A stretch of 64,000 bases of DNA, taken from contig DGNO01000001.1 in NCBI GenBank assembly GCA_002389665.1, forward strand, positions 149,564 to 213,563. Reading direction: 5' to 3'. Every line of letters starts with the position of its first letter. Within the stretch, counting starts at the first letter, position 1. Source of the DNA: Rhodobiaceae bacterium UBA4490. Lineage in GTDB: Bacteria > Pseudomonadota > Alphaproteobacteria > Parvibaculales > Parvibaculaceae. A program made the position numbers and the translations under genes. Positions 1 through 8,416 of the stretch are shown piece after piece. The notes below the pieces were generated by a model, which worked only from the letters and a program-made list of their open reading frames with translations, was not told the DNA's origin and did no database searches.

Positions 1-567
1 AAGGCCGTGCCCGTGGGCGAAGGGGCGATGGCCGCCGTGCTCGGCCTTGAATTCGATGATGCAAAAGCGGTGGCGGAAGCGGCCTCTGAAGTCGGCGTTT
101 GCCAGACCGCGAATGACAATGCGCCGGGCCAGATCGTGCTGTCGGGCGCCAAAGCTGCCGTCGAGCGCGCAGCCGAGCTTGCCAAGGAAAAAGGCGCCAA
201 GCGCGCCATGCTGCTCGATGTCTCCGCGCCTTTCCACTGCGCGCTGATGCAGCCGGCCGCCGACAAGATGGCCGAAGCGCTGGGCACGGTTGAAATGCGC
301 GCCCCCTCCGTGCCGCTCATCGCGAATGTGACGGCGGGCCCGGTGGATGATCCGGAAGTGATCCGCAAATTGCTGGTCGAGCAGGTGACGGGCATGGTGC
401 GCTGGCGCGAAAGCGTTGCCTGGCTTGCGGAAAATGGCGTCACCTCGGTGGTGGAAGTCGGCTCCGGCAAAGTGCTCTCCGGCCTTGCCAAGCGCATTTC
501 CAAGGAACTGACGGCGGCCAATGTCGGCGCGCCCGGCGATGTGGAAGCGTTTCTGGCTTCGCTTTGA
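1..567 (+). CDS. fabD: Malonyl-CoA:ACP transacylase, 3' part
   Basis: This transfers malonyl from CoA to acyl carrier protein in cytosolic type II fatty acid synthesis. The 5' end lies outside the window; the frame is open from base 1 and reads K-A-V-P-V-G-E-G-A-M-A-A-V. That matches the FabD stretch after the nucleophile elbow, so the GHSLG serine is missing here only because of the window edge. The catalytic histidine is visible at codon 79 (SAPFHCALM). About 188 residues remain of the usual roughly 310. It is followed by fabG, acpP and fabF on the same strand, the normal alphaproteobacterial order. The identification is secure; the start is not visible. Confidence 0.95.
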   Translation, partial: KAVPVGEGAMAAVLGLEFDDAKAVAEAASEVGVCQTANDNAPGQIVLSGAKAAVERAAELAKEKGAKRAMLLDVSAPFHCALMQPAADKMAEALGTVEMRAPSVPLIANVTAGPVDDPEVIRKLLVEQVTGMVRWRESVAWLAENGVTSVVEVGSGKVLSGLAKRISKELTAANVGAPGDVEAFLASL

Positions 568-690
568 TGTTTTCCTACCGCAAACGGCACAAACAAATAA
601 ATGCAGTTGAGGCTTGCGCAGCCACGGCGAATAACGGCAGATAGAAGCCAGGTTTTATAAAGCCGGATTTTGTAAAAGCGGGCGCGCTGC

Positions 691-722
691 CCGGTTCAAC
701 GATACGCCGGTTCAACGATACG
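691..722. repeat. Perfect 16-bp tandem duplication before fabG
   Basis: The unit CCGGTTCAACGATACG occurs twice in direct, gapless succession (691-706 and 707-722). It ends three bases before the polypurine ribosome binding site of fabG. The bases just upstream are a looser variation on similar words. It lies in the fabG leader and does not alter coding sequence. A recent slippage duplication or a pair of binding sites would both look like this. Confidence 0.85.
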
Positions 723-736
723 AAGGGGGAGGGATC

Positions 737-1477
737 ATGTTCGATCTCACCGGAAAAAAAGCTCTGATCACCGGCGCCTCGGGCGGCATCGGCTCGTCCA
801 TCGCCAAGGCGCTGCACGGCCAAGGCGCAACGCTGGCCATTTCCGGCACGCGCCGTGAAGCGCTCGAAGCGCTGGCCTCGGAGCTGGGCGGCGAGCGGGT
901 GCATATCACGCCCTGCAATCTTTCTGATCTCGAAGCGGTGGACGCGCTGCCCAAAGAGGCGAGCGAGGCCATGGGCGGGCTCGACATTCTGGTCAATAAT
1001 GCCGGCATCACCCGCGACAACATCTTCATGCGCATGAAGGACGAAGAGTGGGAAGAGGTGCTGAAAGTGAACCTCACCGCCGGTTTCCGCCTCTCGCGCG
1101 CCGTTTTGCGCGGCATGATGAAGGCCCGCTGGGGCCGCATCATCGGCATCACCTCGGTGGTGGGCGTCATGGGCAATCCGGGCCAGGCGAACTATGCCGC
1201 CTCCAAGGCCGGCATGATCGGCATGTCGAAATCGCTCGCCCAGGAAGTCGCCAGCCGCAACATCACGGTGAATTGCGTCGCTCCCGGTTTCATCAAAACC
1301 GCCATGACGGATGCGCTGGACGACAAGCAGCAGGAGGCCATTTCGGGGCGAATCCCTGCCGGGCGTCTCGGTACTTCCGAGGAAATTGCCGCTGCCTGCC
1401 TCTATCTGGCGAGCGAGGAAGCGGCCTATGTCACCGGCCAGACCATTCACGTAAATGGCGGCATGGTGATGATCTGA
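737..1477 (+). CDS. fabG: 3-oxoacyl-ACP reductase FabG
   Basis: This is the NADPH-dependent reductase of the 3-ketoacyl-ACP step in fatty acid elongation. It is 246 residues long, the normal FabG length. The short-chain dehydrogenase signature is complete: TGASGGIG cofactor loop at 12-19, NNAG at 87-90, Asn112, and catalytic Ser140, Tyr153 and Lys157 (YAASK). The C-terminus ends in the family's VNGGMVMI. The start is supported by the strong Shine-Dalgarno GGGGGAGGG at 725-733, just after a 16-bp tandem repeat. It sits between fabD and acpP in the fatty acid synthesis cluster. Confidence 0.97.
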   Translation: MFDLTGKKALITGASGGIGSSIAKALHGQGATLAISGTRREALEALASELGGERVHITPCNLSDLEAVDALPKEASEAMGGLDILVNNAGITRDNIFMRMKDEEWEEVLKVNLTAGFRLSRAVLRGMMKARWGRIIGITSVVGVMGNPGQANYAASKAGMIGMSKSLAQEVASRNITVNCVAPGFIKTAMTDALDDKQQEAISGRIPAGRLGTSEEIAAACLYLASEEAAYVTGQTIHVNGGMVMI

Positions 1478-1485
1478 CGAAATTT

Positions 1486-1501
1486 CCTTGTGAAAACAAG
1501 G
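1486..1501 (+). other. Small GAAA-loop hairpin after fabG
   Basis: CCTTGT-GAAA-ACAAGG forms a 6-bp stem with a GNRA tetraloop nine bases after the fabG stop. No U-tract follows, so it is not a convincing intrinsic terminator. It may mark RNA processing or 3'-end protection in the 254-bp gap before acpP. That gap holds no other gene I can support. Confidence 0.35.
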
Positions 1502-1731
1502 GCTTGCCGGAAAGTTCCAATTCCCGTGAAGAATTGGCTGCTTATTGGCAAACATCGGAAAAGTGTGGTACTCAAGCCGCGAATTTTTTCTTGCGGCGGG
1601 TAACGGGACAGGCCACAACCTGTTCAATTTCCTGATGAAGGAAAGCGCCACGTTTGCATCCTTGACGCCATCTATTTGTGAGTGCGGGGGGCGCGAGGCT
1701 GGTCAACCTGGAGAGGATCTGAGGACTGGAA

Positions 1732-1968
1732 ATGAGTGATATTGGAGAGCGCGTTAAAAAGATCGTGGTGGAGCATCTGGGTGTCGAAGCCGACAAGGTG
1801 ACGGACAATGCCAGCTTTATCGACGATCTCGGCGCCGACAGCCTGGACAACGTCGAACTCGTGATGGCGTTTGAAGAAGAATTCGGCGTGGAAATTCCGG
1901 ACGATGCGGCAGAGACCATCCAGACGGTTGGCGATGCCATTCGCTTCATCGACGCGAATTCGAACTAA
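1732..1968 (+). CDS. acpP: Acyl carrier protein
   Basis: This is the acidic 78-residue carrier that holds growing acyl chains through 4'-phosphopantetheine. The attachment site is Ser37 in [10 protein letters not shown]. The flanking [11 protein letters not shown] helix and the C-terminal VGDAIRFID are typical of AcpP. It is separated from fabG by 254 bp, so it probably has its own promoter, as is common for this highly expressed gene. A strong hairpin follows at 1971-2014, ahead of fabF. Size, charge and context leave little doubt. Confidence 0.98.
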   Translation: MSDIGERVKKIVVEHLGVEADKVTDNASFIDDLGADSLDNVELVMAFEEEFGVEIPDDAAETIQTVGDAIRFIDANSN

Positions 1969-1970
1969 AC

Positions 1971-2014
1971 AAGTAAAATGAGGCCGCGGCACATCGGGTG
2001 CTGCGGCCTTACTT
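1971..2014 (+). terminator. Hairpin between acpP and fabF (attenuator or terminator)
   Basis: AGGCCGCGGCAC (1981-1992) pairs with GTGCTGCGGCCT (1998-2009) around a short loop. The stem is extended by AAGTA (1971-1975) with TACTT (2010-2014). It begins within ten bases of the acpP stop. Only a weak T-rich stretch follows, so partial termination is more likely than a full stop. That would fit much higher expression of acpP than of fabF. Confidence 0.55.
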
Positions 2015-2057
2015 GCGTTTGCTGCCCCGGGTGGGCCGCGCACACGGGAGGAATGTC

Positions 2058-3311
2058 ATGCGACGGGTCGTAGTCACCGGGTTGGGCATGGTCTCCCCGC
2101 TAGGTTGCGGTGTAGACACCACCTGGAAACGTTTGATCGCCGGTGAATCCGGCGCCAACACCATCACCTCATTCGAGACAAGCGACTTGCCCTGCAAGAT
2201 CGCCTGTGACGTGCCGCTGGAAGGCGAGGGCGCGTTCAATCGCGACGATTGGATGGACCCGAAGGAATCGAAGCGCGTGGACGAGTTCATCGTCTATGCC
2301 GTTTCCGCCGCCACCCAGGCGCTGAGCGATGCGGGCTGGAAGCCCTCCACCGAGGACGAGCGCTGCCGCACCGGCACGCTGATCGGCTCGGGCATCGGCG
2401 GGCTGCAGGGCATTGCCGACACCGCGCTCACCTTGCATGAAAAAGGCCCGCGCCGCGTCAGCCCGTTCTTCATCACCGGCCGTCTGATCAACCTGGCCTC
2501 GGGCTATGTTTCGATCCAGCACGGCCTGAAAGGCCCGAACCATTCTGTCGTCACCGCCTGCTCGACCGGCGCCCACGCCATTGGCGATGCGGCCCGCCTG
2601 ATCGCGCTCGACGATGCGGATGTCATGGTTGCGGGCGGCACGGAATCGGCCATTTCGCGCATCGGCATCGCGGGTTTTGCCGCCTGCCGGGCGCTTTCGA
2701 CCTCTTACAATGACACGCCGGAAAAAGCCTCCCGTCCTTATGACAAGGACCGCGACGGCTTCGTCATGGGTGAGGGCGCAGGCGTCGTCGTGCTCGAGGA
2801 ATATGAGCATGCCAAAGCGCGCGGTGCGAAGATTTACGGCGAGATCGTGGGCTACGGCCTTTCCGGCGATGCCTATCACATCACCGCGCCGTCCGAGGAT
2901 GGCGATGGCGGCTACCGCTCCATGCAGGCCGCATTGAAGCGGGCGGGCATTTCCCCCTCCGACCTTGATTATGTGAACGCCCATGGCACCTCCACCATGG
3001 CCGACACGATCGAGCTCGGCGCCGTCACGCGGCTGCTCGGCAATGCGGTGGAAAAGGTCTCCATGTCCTCCACCAAATCGTCGATCGGCCACCTGCTGGG
3101 CGCTGCCGGGGCGGTGGAAGCGATCTTCTGCCTGCTGGCCATGCGCGACAGCAAGCTGCCGCCGACGCTCAATCTCGATAATCCGTCGGTCGAAACGAAA
3201 ATGGATCTGGTGCCGAACGTGGCGCGCGACAAGGAAGTCAATTACGCGCTTTCCAACTCGTTCGGCTTTGGCGGAACCAACGCATCGCTCGTGATGCGCA
3301 AGGTGGATTGA
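2058..3311 (+). CDS. fabF: Beta-ketoacyl-ACP synthase II
   Basis: This is the condensing enzyme that elongates acyl-ACP with malonyl-ACP. It has 417 residues from the ATG at 2058, preceded by GGGAGGAATGTC. An in-frame upstream start would add 20 non-homologous residues read through the acpP hairpin and is rejected. The thiolase-fold triad is complete: Cys168 in TACSTG, His309 in NAHGTST and His345 with Lys340 in KSSIGHLLGAAGA. The C-terminal NSFGFGGTNASLV is typical. It is downstream of acpP and 13 bp ahead of mltG. Confidence 0.97.
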   Translation: MRRVVVTGLGMVSPLGCGVDTTWKRLIAGESGANTITSFETSDLPCKIACDVPLEGEGAFNRDDWMDPKESKRVDEFIVYAVSAATQALSDAGWKPSTEDERCRTGTLIGSGIGGLQGIADTALTLHEKGPRRVSPFFITGRLINLASGYVSIQHGLKGPNHSVVTACSTGAHAIGDAARLIALDDADVMVAGGTESAISRIGIAGFAACRALSTSYNDTPEKASRPYDKDRDGFVMGEGAGVVVLEEYEHAKARGAKIYGEIVGYGLSGDAYHITAPSEDGDGGYRSMQAALKRAGISPSDLDYVNAHGTSTMADTIELGAVTRLLGNAVEKVSMSSTKSSIGHLLGAAGAVEAIFCLLAMRDSKLPPTLNLDNPSVETKMDLVPNVARDKEVNYALSNSFGFGGTNASLVMRKVD

Positions 3312-3324
3312 GTAGCCTCGCACA

Positions 3325-4389
3325 ATGACGGGTGACGACGCCGGCGAAACGGCGACAGTGGCAGATCAGGAAAAGGCGGCGCCCTCCAAGGGGCGGCGCC
3401 TTTTGCTTTGGGTGCTCCTCAGCGCGCTCGGCCTCGCGCTTCTGGGCGCTGCGGGCGTGGGCGGGCTCTATCTTTACGGCAAGCACCGCTATGAGGCAGA
3501 AGGCCCGCTTGAAGCGCCGGAAATCGTTTTCCTGAAACGCGGCATGGGCCTGAACACGATCGCCCGCGTGCTGGAAGAAGAAGGTGCAGTCGAGAGCGCG
3601 CTCATCTTCCGTCTCGGCGTACGACTTGCAGGGCTTTCGGCGGCGCTGAAAGCCGGGGAATATGAAATTCCCGCGCATGCCTCCATGCAGGAAATCGCCG
3701 CGCTTTTGCATGAAGGAAAAGCGATCCTCCATAAGGTGACGGTGCCGGAGGGGCGCACGAGCCATGAGATCGTGGAAATCGTCAAAGCCGATCCCGTGCT
3801 GGTGGGCGAGGTAAGCAAGGTGCCGGAAGAAGGCGCGCTCTTGCCCGAGACTTATCTTTTCGAGCGCGGCACCAGCCGGGATGAGATTCTGGCGCGCATG
3901 GCCGCCGCCCATGACGCGGTGATGGAAGAGCTGTGGCCGGCCCGCGCTGAGAACCTGCCGATCAAGACGGAAGAGGAGGCGGTCATTCTCGCCTCCATCG
4001 TCGAGAAGGAAACCGGCGTTGCAGAAGAGCGTCCGCGCGTTGCCTCGGTCTTCATCAACCGGCTCAACCGCGGCATGCGCCTGCAATCCGATCCGACGAT
4101 CATTTACGGTATTACCGGCGGCAAGGGCCCCCTCGGCCGGCGCATCCGCCGCTCGGAGATCGACGGCGCCACACCCTACAACACCTATCAGATCGACGGG
4201 CTGCCGCCGACGCCCATCGCCAATCCGGGCCGCGCGGCCATCGAAGCGGTGCTCAATCCGCCCGAAACGAAAGATCTCTATTTCGTAGCGGACGGCACGG
4301 GCGGCCACGCTTTTGCGTCCTCGCTGAAAGAACACCTGAAAAACGTCGCCGCTTTCCGGCGCATTCAGCGGGAGCGGGGAGAGCGGTAG
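3325..4389 (+). CDS. mltG: Endolytic murein transglycosylase MltG (YceG)
   Basis: This inner-membrane lytic transglycosylase cleaves nascent glycan strands and sets their length. It has 354 residues: a short charged cytoplasmic tail, one membrane helix at about 24-51, a LysM-like region, then the YceG catalytic domain. The catalytic glutamate is Glu227 in ASIVEKETG, followed by RVASVFINRLNRGM and LQSDPTIIYG, all family signatures. It starts 13 bp after fabF, the usual alphaproteobacterial partner. After the gene comes a palindromic repeat pair (4429-4514). Confidence 0.95.
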   Translation: MTGDDAGETATVADQEKAAPSKGRRLLLWVLLSALGLALLGAAGVGGLYLYGKHRYEAEGPLEAPEIVFLKRGMGLNTIARVLEEEGAVESALIFRLGVRLAGLSAALKAGEYEIPAHASMQEIAALLHEGKAILHKVTVPEGRTSHEIVEIVKADPVLVGEVSKVPEEGALLPETYLFERGTSRDEILARMAAAHDAVMEELWPARAENLPIKTEEEAVILASIVEKETGVAEERPRVASVFINRLNRGMRLQSDPTIIYGITGGKGPLGRRIRRSEIDGATPYNTYQIDGLPPTPIANPGRAAIEAVLNPPETKDLYFVADGTGGHAFASSLKEHLKNVAAFRRIQRERGER

Positions 4390-4428
4390 CAAGCGTTATA
4401 GGCTGCAGCCTTTAGAGTACGCTCTGCT

Positions 4429-4514
4429 GTCACCCCGGGCTTGTCCTGGGGTCCACAAAGCCTCTTTTCTTAGCGCAAGCACTGCTTGGGTCCTGGCTCG
4501 GGGGTTGGAGTGAC
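4429..4514. repeat. Inverted pair of GTCACCCCGG-type palindromes (mltG-yicC gap)
   Basis: One unit reads forward at 4429-4456 (GTCACCCCGGG...GGGGTCCAC). A more degenerate copy reads in reverse at 4487-4514 (TGGGTCCTGG...GAGTGAC). Each unit is itself palindromic, and the two together can fold into one long hairpin with a 30-base spacer. The same family recurs at 6202-6297, 34358-34475 and 43327-43427, with a variant at 21078-21514. No U-tract follows, so this is a repeat element and not an obvious terminator. The rest of the 223-bp gap holds only the yicC promoter region. Confidence 0.8.
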
Positions 4515-4567
4515 GGCTGTAAAGGAGGCGGGCGCCCGGATGCGTCATCACCAAAAGCGCACGGCCC

Positions 4568-4576
4568 TGCTATAGT
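4568..4576 (+). promoter_or_regulatory. Extended -10 promoter candidate for yicC-gmk
   Basis: TGCTATAGT is an extended -10 element (TG-N-TATAGT), 36 bases before the yicC ATG. The best -35 at 17-bp spacing (TCACCA, 4548-4553) is poor, which extended -10 promoters tolerate. It would give a leader of about 30 nucleotides containing the AAGGA ribosome binding site. It would also separate yicC-gmk transcription from the upstream fab cluster. Confidence 0.4.
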
Positions 4577-4612
4577 GCGTTTCAAGATTGAACTGATTCT
4601 GAAGGACGCCTG

Positions 4613-5503
4613 ATGAGCCTATCGAGCATGACCGGTTTTGCCCGCGTGGAAGGCGCTGAAGGCGGCGCGCGCTGGCACTGGGAGCTGCGCTCCGTAAACG
4701 GAAAGGGCCTCGATCTGCGCCTGCGTCTGCCGCCCGGTTTCGAGGCGCTGGAGCCGAAGCTGAAAGCCATCGCGCAAGGCGCGATGAAGCGCGGCAACGT
4801 GCAGGCGAATTTGCAGCTCACCCGCGAAAATGCCGCCAATGTTCCGCGCCTCAATGAAGACGTGCTGAAAGGCGTGCTCGCCGCTGTCTCCCGCCTCAGG
4901 GATCATCAGATTTATCTCTCCGATTCCACGGCCGAAGGCATTCTCTCGCTCAAAGGCGTGATGGAGGTGGGCGAGGCGGAAGAAAGCGAAGAAGCGCGCG
5001 CTGCCCTTGAAGAAGCGCTAGCGGCGAGCTTCGCCGAGGCCGTGAAGGCGCTTGCAAGCGCGCGGGACGAGGAAGGCGCTAAGCTCGGCGCGCTCCTGGA
5101 AGGCCAGGTTAAACGGATCGAGGAGCTGACGGGCGAAGCGGCGGCATCGCCTGCCGCAAGCGCAGAGGCCATGCGCGAGCGATTGAAACGCCAGGTGGAA
5201 GAATTGCTCGGCGCCTCTCCCTCGCTGAATGAAGAGCGGCTTGCGCAAGAGGCGGCGCTTCTGGCAACCAAAGCGGATGTGCGCGAGGAACTGGACCGGC
5301 TGGGCGCCCATGTGGAGCAGGCCCGCGATCTTCTTGCCTCCGATGAACCCGTCGGCCGGCGGCTTGATTTTCTCACCCAGGAGTTCAACCGCGAGGCCAA
5401 CACACTTTGCTCGAAAGCCGCCGATGTGGCCCTGACGCGCATTGGCCTTGAGCTTAAAACCGTTATCGACCAGCTTCGCGAACAGGTGCAAAACGTCGAA
5501 TGA
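4613..5503 (+). CDS. yicC: YicC family endoribonuclease
   Basis: This 296-residue protein has the YicC N-terminal domain (SSMTGFARVEG, then RSVNGKGLDLRLRLP) and the DUF1732 C-terminal domain (FLTQEFNREANTLCSKA, then GLELKTVIDQLREQVQNVE). Family members are metal-dependent endoribonucleases; E. coli YicC has been linked to decay of the small RNA RyhB. The ATG at 4613 follows AAGGA. The stop overlaps the gmk start in ATGA, indicating translational coupling with gmk, a very widespread pairing. The in vivo RNA substrates here are unknown. Confidence 0.93.
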   Translation: MSLSSMTGFARVEGAEGGARWHWELRSVNGKGLDLRLRLPPGFEALEPKLKAIAQGAMKRGNVQANLQLTRENAANVPRLNEDVLKGVLAAVSRLRDHQIYLSDSTAEGILSLKGVMEVGEAEESEEARAALEEALAASFAEAVKALASARDEEGAKLGALLEGQVKRIEELTGEAAASPAASAEAMRERLKRQVEELLGASPSLNEERLAQEAALLATKADVREELDRLGAHVEQARDLLASDEPVGRRLDFLTQEFNREANTLCSKAADVALTRIGLELKTVIDQLREQVQNVE

Positions 5504-6138
5504 ATGATCCCGAAATCAAACGCCGCGGCCTGATGCTCGTTCTCTCCTCGCCTTCCGGCGCGGGCAAGACCACTTTGTCGCGGCTGCTGCTTGCCGATGA
5601 CCCGAATATCACCATGTCCGTTTCTGCTACCACGCGTAAACCGCGTCCGGGCGAGGAAGAGGGCGTCGATTATTATTTCCTCTCGACGGAAGATTTCGGC
5701 CTGAAAGTGAACCGGGGCGAGTTTCTGGAGCACGCCAAGGTTTTCGACAATTATTACGGCACCCCGCGCGGGCCGGTGGAAGAAGCGCTTTCGGACGGGC
5801 GCGACGTTCTCTTCGATATCGACTGGCAAGGGACGCAGCAATTGATGGAAAGCGCGGAGGACGATCTCGTCCGCGTCTTCATTCTGCCGCCCTCCGGCCA
5901 GGAACTTGAAATGCGCCTCAAGAAACGCGCTCAGGACCCGCCGGAAGTCGTCGCCTCGCGCATGGCCAAGGCCTCGGACGAGATTTCTCACTATACGGAT
6001 TATGACTACATCATCGTCAATGAAGATGTGGATATGAGCCTGACGCGCCTGAAATCCATCCTGACCGCCGAACGGTTGAAACGGAAACGCCAGGTCGGCC
6101 TTTCCAATTTTGTTCGGGGGCTACAGCAGGCGCTGTGA
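5500..6138 (+). CDS. gmk: Guanylate kinase
   Basis: This phosphorylates GMP to GDP with ATP in the cytosol. It has 212 residues with the P-loop SSPSGAGKTT at 16-25, then the GMP-binding stretch SVSATTRKPRPGE...DYYF, EFLEHAKVFDNYYGTP and the DIDWQGTQQL segment. The start overlaps the yicC stop by four bases (ATGA). A bidirectional terminator at 6334-6366 separates it from the convergent alcohol dehydrogenase gene. Confidence 0.97.
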   Translation: MNDPEIKRRGLMLVLSSPSGAGKTTLSRLLLADDPNITMSVSATTRKPRPGEEEGVDYYFLSTEDFGLKVNRGEFLEHAKVFDNYYGTPRGPVEEALSDGRDVLFDIDWQGTQQLMESAEDDLVRVFILPPSGQELEMRLKKRAQDPPEVVASRMAKASDEISHYTDYDYIIVNEDVDMSLTRLKSILTAERLKRKRQVGLSNFVRGLQQAL

Positions 6139-6201
6139 TCTCATTCGGCATGGGGCTTGATCCGAGAACCTAGTCGGCTTCTCGACTTACCGCAGCTTCC
6201 C

Positions 6202-6297
6202 GTGGACCCCGGCTCGGGGGCCGGGGTGACGCTTTGGATTTGGAGCACCGCCTTGCCACTCACTCAGGATGTCACCCCGGCTTTATGCCGGGGTCCA
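6202..6297. repeat. Inverted pair of GTCACCCCGG-type palindromes (gmk-adh gap)
   Basis: The unit at 6202-6230 is in reverse orientation (GTGGACCCCGG...CCGGGGTGAC). The unit at 6271-6297 is in forward orientation (GTCACCCCGG...CCGGGGTCCA), 40 bases later. The second unit is base-for-base identical over 27 nt to the unit at 34358-34384 read on the other strand. The flank TGCAGCCTC after the forward unit matches flanks seen at other loci. The pair lies in the convergent gmk-adh gap, before the terminator. Confidence 0.85.
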
Positions 6298-6333
6298 TGC
6301 AGCCTCTCGGTCAGCACACACCGGCAAATAAAA

Positions 6334-6366
6334 AGGGAGCCCGAAGGCTCCCTCTAATTTTTGTCC
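6334..6366. terminator. Bidirectional intrinsic terminator between gmk and adh
   Basis: AGGGAGCC-CGAA-GGCTCCCT (6334-6353) is an 8-bp stem with a tetraloop. It is followed by CTAATTTTTG on the plus strand and preceded by ATAAAAA, which becomes a U-tract on the minus strand. It sits between the convergent genes gmk and the alcohol dehydrogenase, and can serve both. Confidence 0.85.
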
Positions 6367-6380
6367 GGTATGCACCGCCC

Positions 6381-7430
6381 TTAAGGCTTCAGCACCACGC
6401 GGCCCATGATCTTGCCCTCGCGCAGATCGTCCAGCGATTTGGAGGCCTGATCGAGCGGGCGTTCTTCGACCGGGATGGGGTCGATCTTGCCGGCCTTCAC
6501 CAGCGCCATCATTTCATGGGTTTCGCCGAGCGAGCCCACATAGGCGCCGCCGATAGAAATGGCGCGCATCGGGAACATCGGGATCGGCATGGCAAAGCCG
6601 CCGCCGAAAAGCCCGACCACGATCACCTTGCCGCCTTTGCGCACGATTGAGGAGGCGAATTTGAGCGAAGCTTCCGATCCCACGAAATCGACCGCGGCGG
6701 GCACGCCGCCATTCGTGTCGGCGAGTACCTTTTTGATCGCATCGGCGTCTTTCGGGTTATAGGTCTGGTGCGCGCCCGCGCCCATGGCCGCCTGCAGCTT
6801 CTGATCGTCCACATCCGCGCCGAGCGGGGCATTGTCGAACATGGCTTTGGCGAATTGCAGACCCATCATGCCGACGCCGCCGAGGCCGACCACCATCACC
6901 CGTTCTTCCGGAGAAATATCGCCGAGTTTTTTCATCGCTGAATAGGCGGTGAGGCCCGAGCACATATAGGTGGCAGCGAGGCCTTCTTTCACGCCGGTAT
7001 AATCGAGCAGGTATTTCGCATCCGGCACCATGACATGGGTGGCATACCCGCCGGCCACCTGAATGCCGAGCTGGCGCGGCTTGTTGCAAAGCTGCTCTTC
7101 GTCGCGCTTGCAGGTCGGGCATTCGCCGCAGCCGATCCAGGGATAGACGACGCGCTGGTCGCCGACCTTGACGTCTTTGGCATCCGGACCGACGGCAATG
7201 ACTTCCCCTTCGATTTCATGGCCGAGCGTGAAGGGCAGCTGGCGCCCGCCGCGCACATCGAGCTTGTTGTCGCCGCCGAGATCGAAATAGCCGTCATGCA
7301 GGTGCACGTCCGAATGGCACACGCCGCAATGGCTGACTTTCACCAGCACCTCGCCGCCTTTCGGCTCGGGCATATCGGTGGTGACTTCCTGAAGGGGTTG
7401 ACCATATTCGACGATTGCTTGCGATTTCAT
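6381..7430 (-). CDS. Zinc-dependent alcohol dehydrogenase (MDR family)
   Basis: This 349-residue medium-chain dehydrogenase/reductase would oxidise an alcohol or reduce an aldehyde with NAD(P). Catalytic zinc ligands are Cys38 (GVCHSD) and His71-Glu72 (GHEIEGEV). Structural zinc cysteines are 101, 104, 107 and 115 (CGECPTCKRDEEQLC). The Rossmann loop is GLGGVGMMG. The start at 7430 is chosen because AGGAGGCG lies just upstream; a longer frame to 7529 lacks family similarity and is rejected. It is monocistronic, convergent with gmk and downstream of the rsmA end. The substrate cannot be read from sequence. Confidence 0.9.
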   Translation of the reverse strand: MKSQAIVEYGQPLQEVTTDMPEPKGGEVLVKVSHCGVCHSDVHLHDGYFDLGGDNKLDVRGGRQLPFTLGHEIEGEVIAVGPDAKDVKVGDQRVVYPWIGCGECPTCKRDEEQLCNKPRQLGIQVAGGYATHVMVPDAKYLLDYTGVKEGLAATYMCSGLTAYSAMKKLGDISPEERVMVVGLGGVGMMGLQFAKAMFDNAPLGADVDDQKLQAAMGAGAHQTYNPKDADAIKKVLADTNGGVPAAVDFVGSEASLKFASSIVRKGGKVIVVGLFGGGFAMPIPMFPMRAISIGGAYVGSLGETHEMMALVKAGKIDPIPVEERPLDQASKSLDDLREGKIMGRVVLKP

Positions 7431-7564
7431 CCGGGATACGCCTCCTGCGCCGTGTTGTGGCTGTTTGTTGCCGGTCCTTGTGGGCCGGGGTTTAAGAGAG
7501 TGAATACATCGCCGCGGCCCCTGGGGCAATGCCCGCTTCGGGCAGGGGGGCGTGCCCTAAGGGC

Positions 7565-8416
7565 TCAAGCGGCCTTCATCGCGTCATAAGCGCGGGCGAG
7601 CGCGCAAAATTCCTCGATGGAAAGCCGCTCGGCCCGCTCTTCCGGGCGCAGGCCCGCCGCCTCGATCAGCGCGGGCGTATCGAGGCCCAAGGTCTTCAGG
7701 CTGGCGCGGATCATCTTGCGCCGCTGGCCGAAAGCGGCCGCCACCACTTTTTCCAGCGCTTTGGGGTCGGCAGGCGCTAGCGGCTCGGCGCGCGGCAGAA
7801 GGTGCACGATGGAAGAGGTGACCTTGGGCGGCGGCGTGAAAGCCGCCCGGTCTACATCGAAGGCCTTGTAAGCCTTTGTGCGCCACTGGGCGAGCACGGC
7901 AAGGCGGCCATAGGATTTCGAGCCGGGCTCGGCAACGATGCGGTCCGCCACTTCCTTCTGGAACATCAGCGTCAAGCTGTCATACCAGGGCGGCCAGGGC
8001 TCCGTCTGCAGCCAGCCGACCAGCAGCACGGTGGCGATATTGTAAGGCAGATTGGCGACGATGCGCGTGGGCTTGCCGCCGGCAAGAGCTGCCATATCGG
8101 TTTTCAGCGCATCGGCGTCGATGACTTCAAGCCGGCCCGGATAAGCGGCGGCGATTTCTGCCAGCGCGGCAAGGCACCGCTCGTCCCGTTCAATAGCGAT
8201 GACTTTACGCGCCCCTTCGGCAAGGAGCGCCCGCGTTAGCCCGCCGGGGCCGGGGCCGACCTCGATGATCGTGTGATCTTCGAGCGAACCTGCCGTACGG
8301 GCGATGCGGCCCGTCAGGTTGAGATCGAGCAGGAAGTTCTGCCCGAGCGATTTTTTGGCGCGCAGCTCATGCGCCGCGATCACCTCGCGCAGGGGCGGCA
8401 GATTGTCCGGCGTCAT
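7565..8416 (-). CDS. rsmA: 16S rRNA adenine(1518/1519) dimethyltransferase
   Basis: This dimethylates two adjacent adenines in the 3' helix of 16S rRNA late in 30S assembly, using SAM. It has 283 residues. SLGQNFL at 23-29 is the KsgA N-terminal signature, [10 protein letters not shown] at 52-61 is the SAM loop, and NLPYN at 122-126 is the catalytic motif IV. It is the last gene of the lptF-lptG-lptD-surA-pdxA-rsmA run on the minus strand; its start overlaps the pdxA stop by four bases, as in many proteobacteria. No clear terminator follows. Confidence 0.96.
   Translation of the reverse strand: MTPDNLPPLREVIAAHELRAKKSLGQNFLLDLNLTGRIARTAGSLEDHTIIEVGPGPGGLTRALLAEGARKVIAIERDERCLAALAEIAAAYPGRLEVIDADALKTDMAALAGGKPTRIVANLPYNIATVLLVGWLQTEPWPPWYDSLTLMFQKEVADRIVAEPGSKSYGRLAVLAQWRTKAYKAFDVDRAAFTPPPKVTSSIVHLLPRAEPLAPADPKALEKVVAAAFGQRRKMIRASLKTLGLDTPALIEAAGLRPEERAERLSIEEFCALARAYDAMKAA

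Noticed and set aside
4429..4514. Palindrome pairs interpreted as rho-independent terminators
   Set aside because: The stems are strong but no U-tract follows any unit. A genuine terminator is present separately at 6334-6366 in one of the same gaps.
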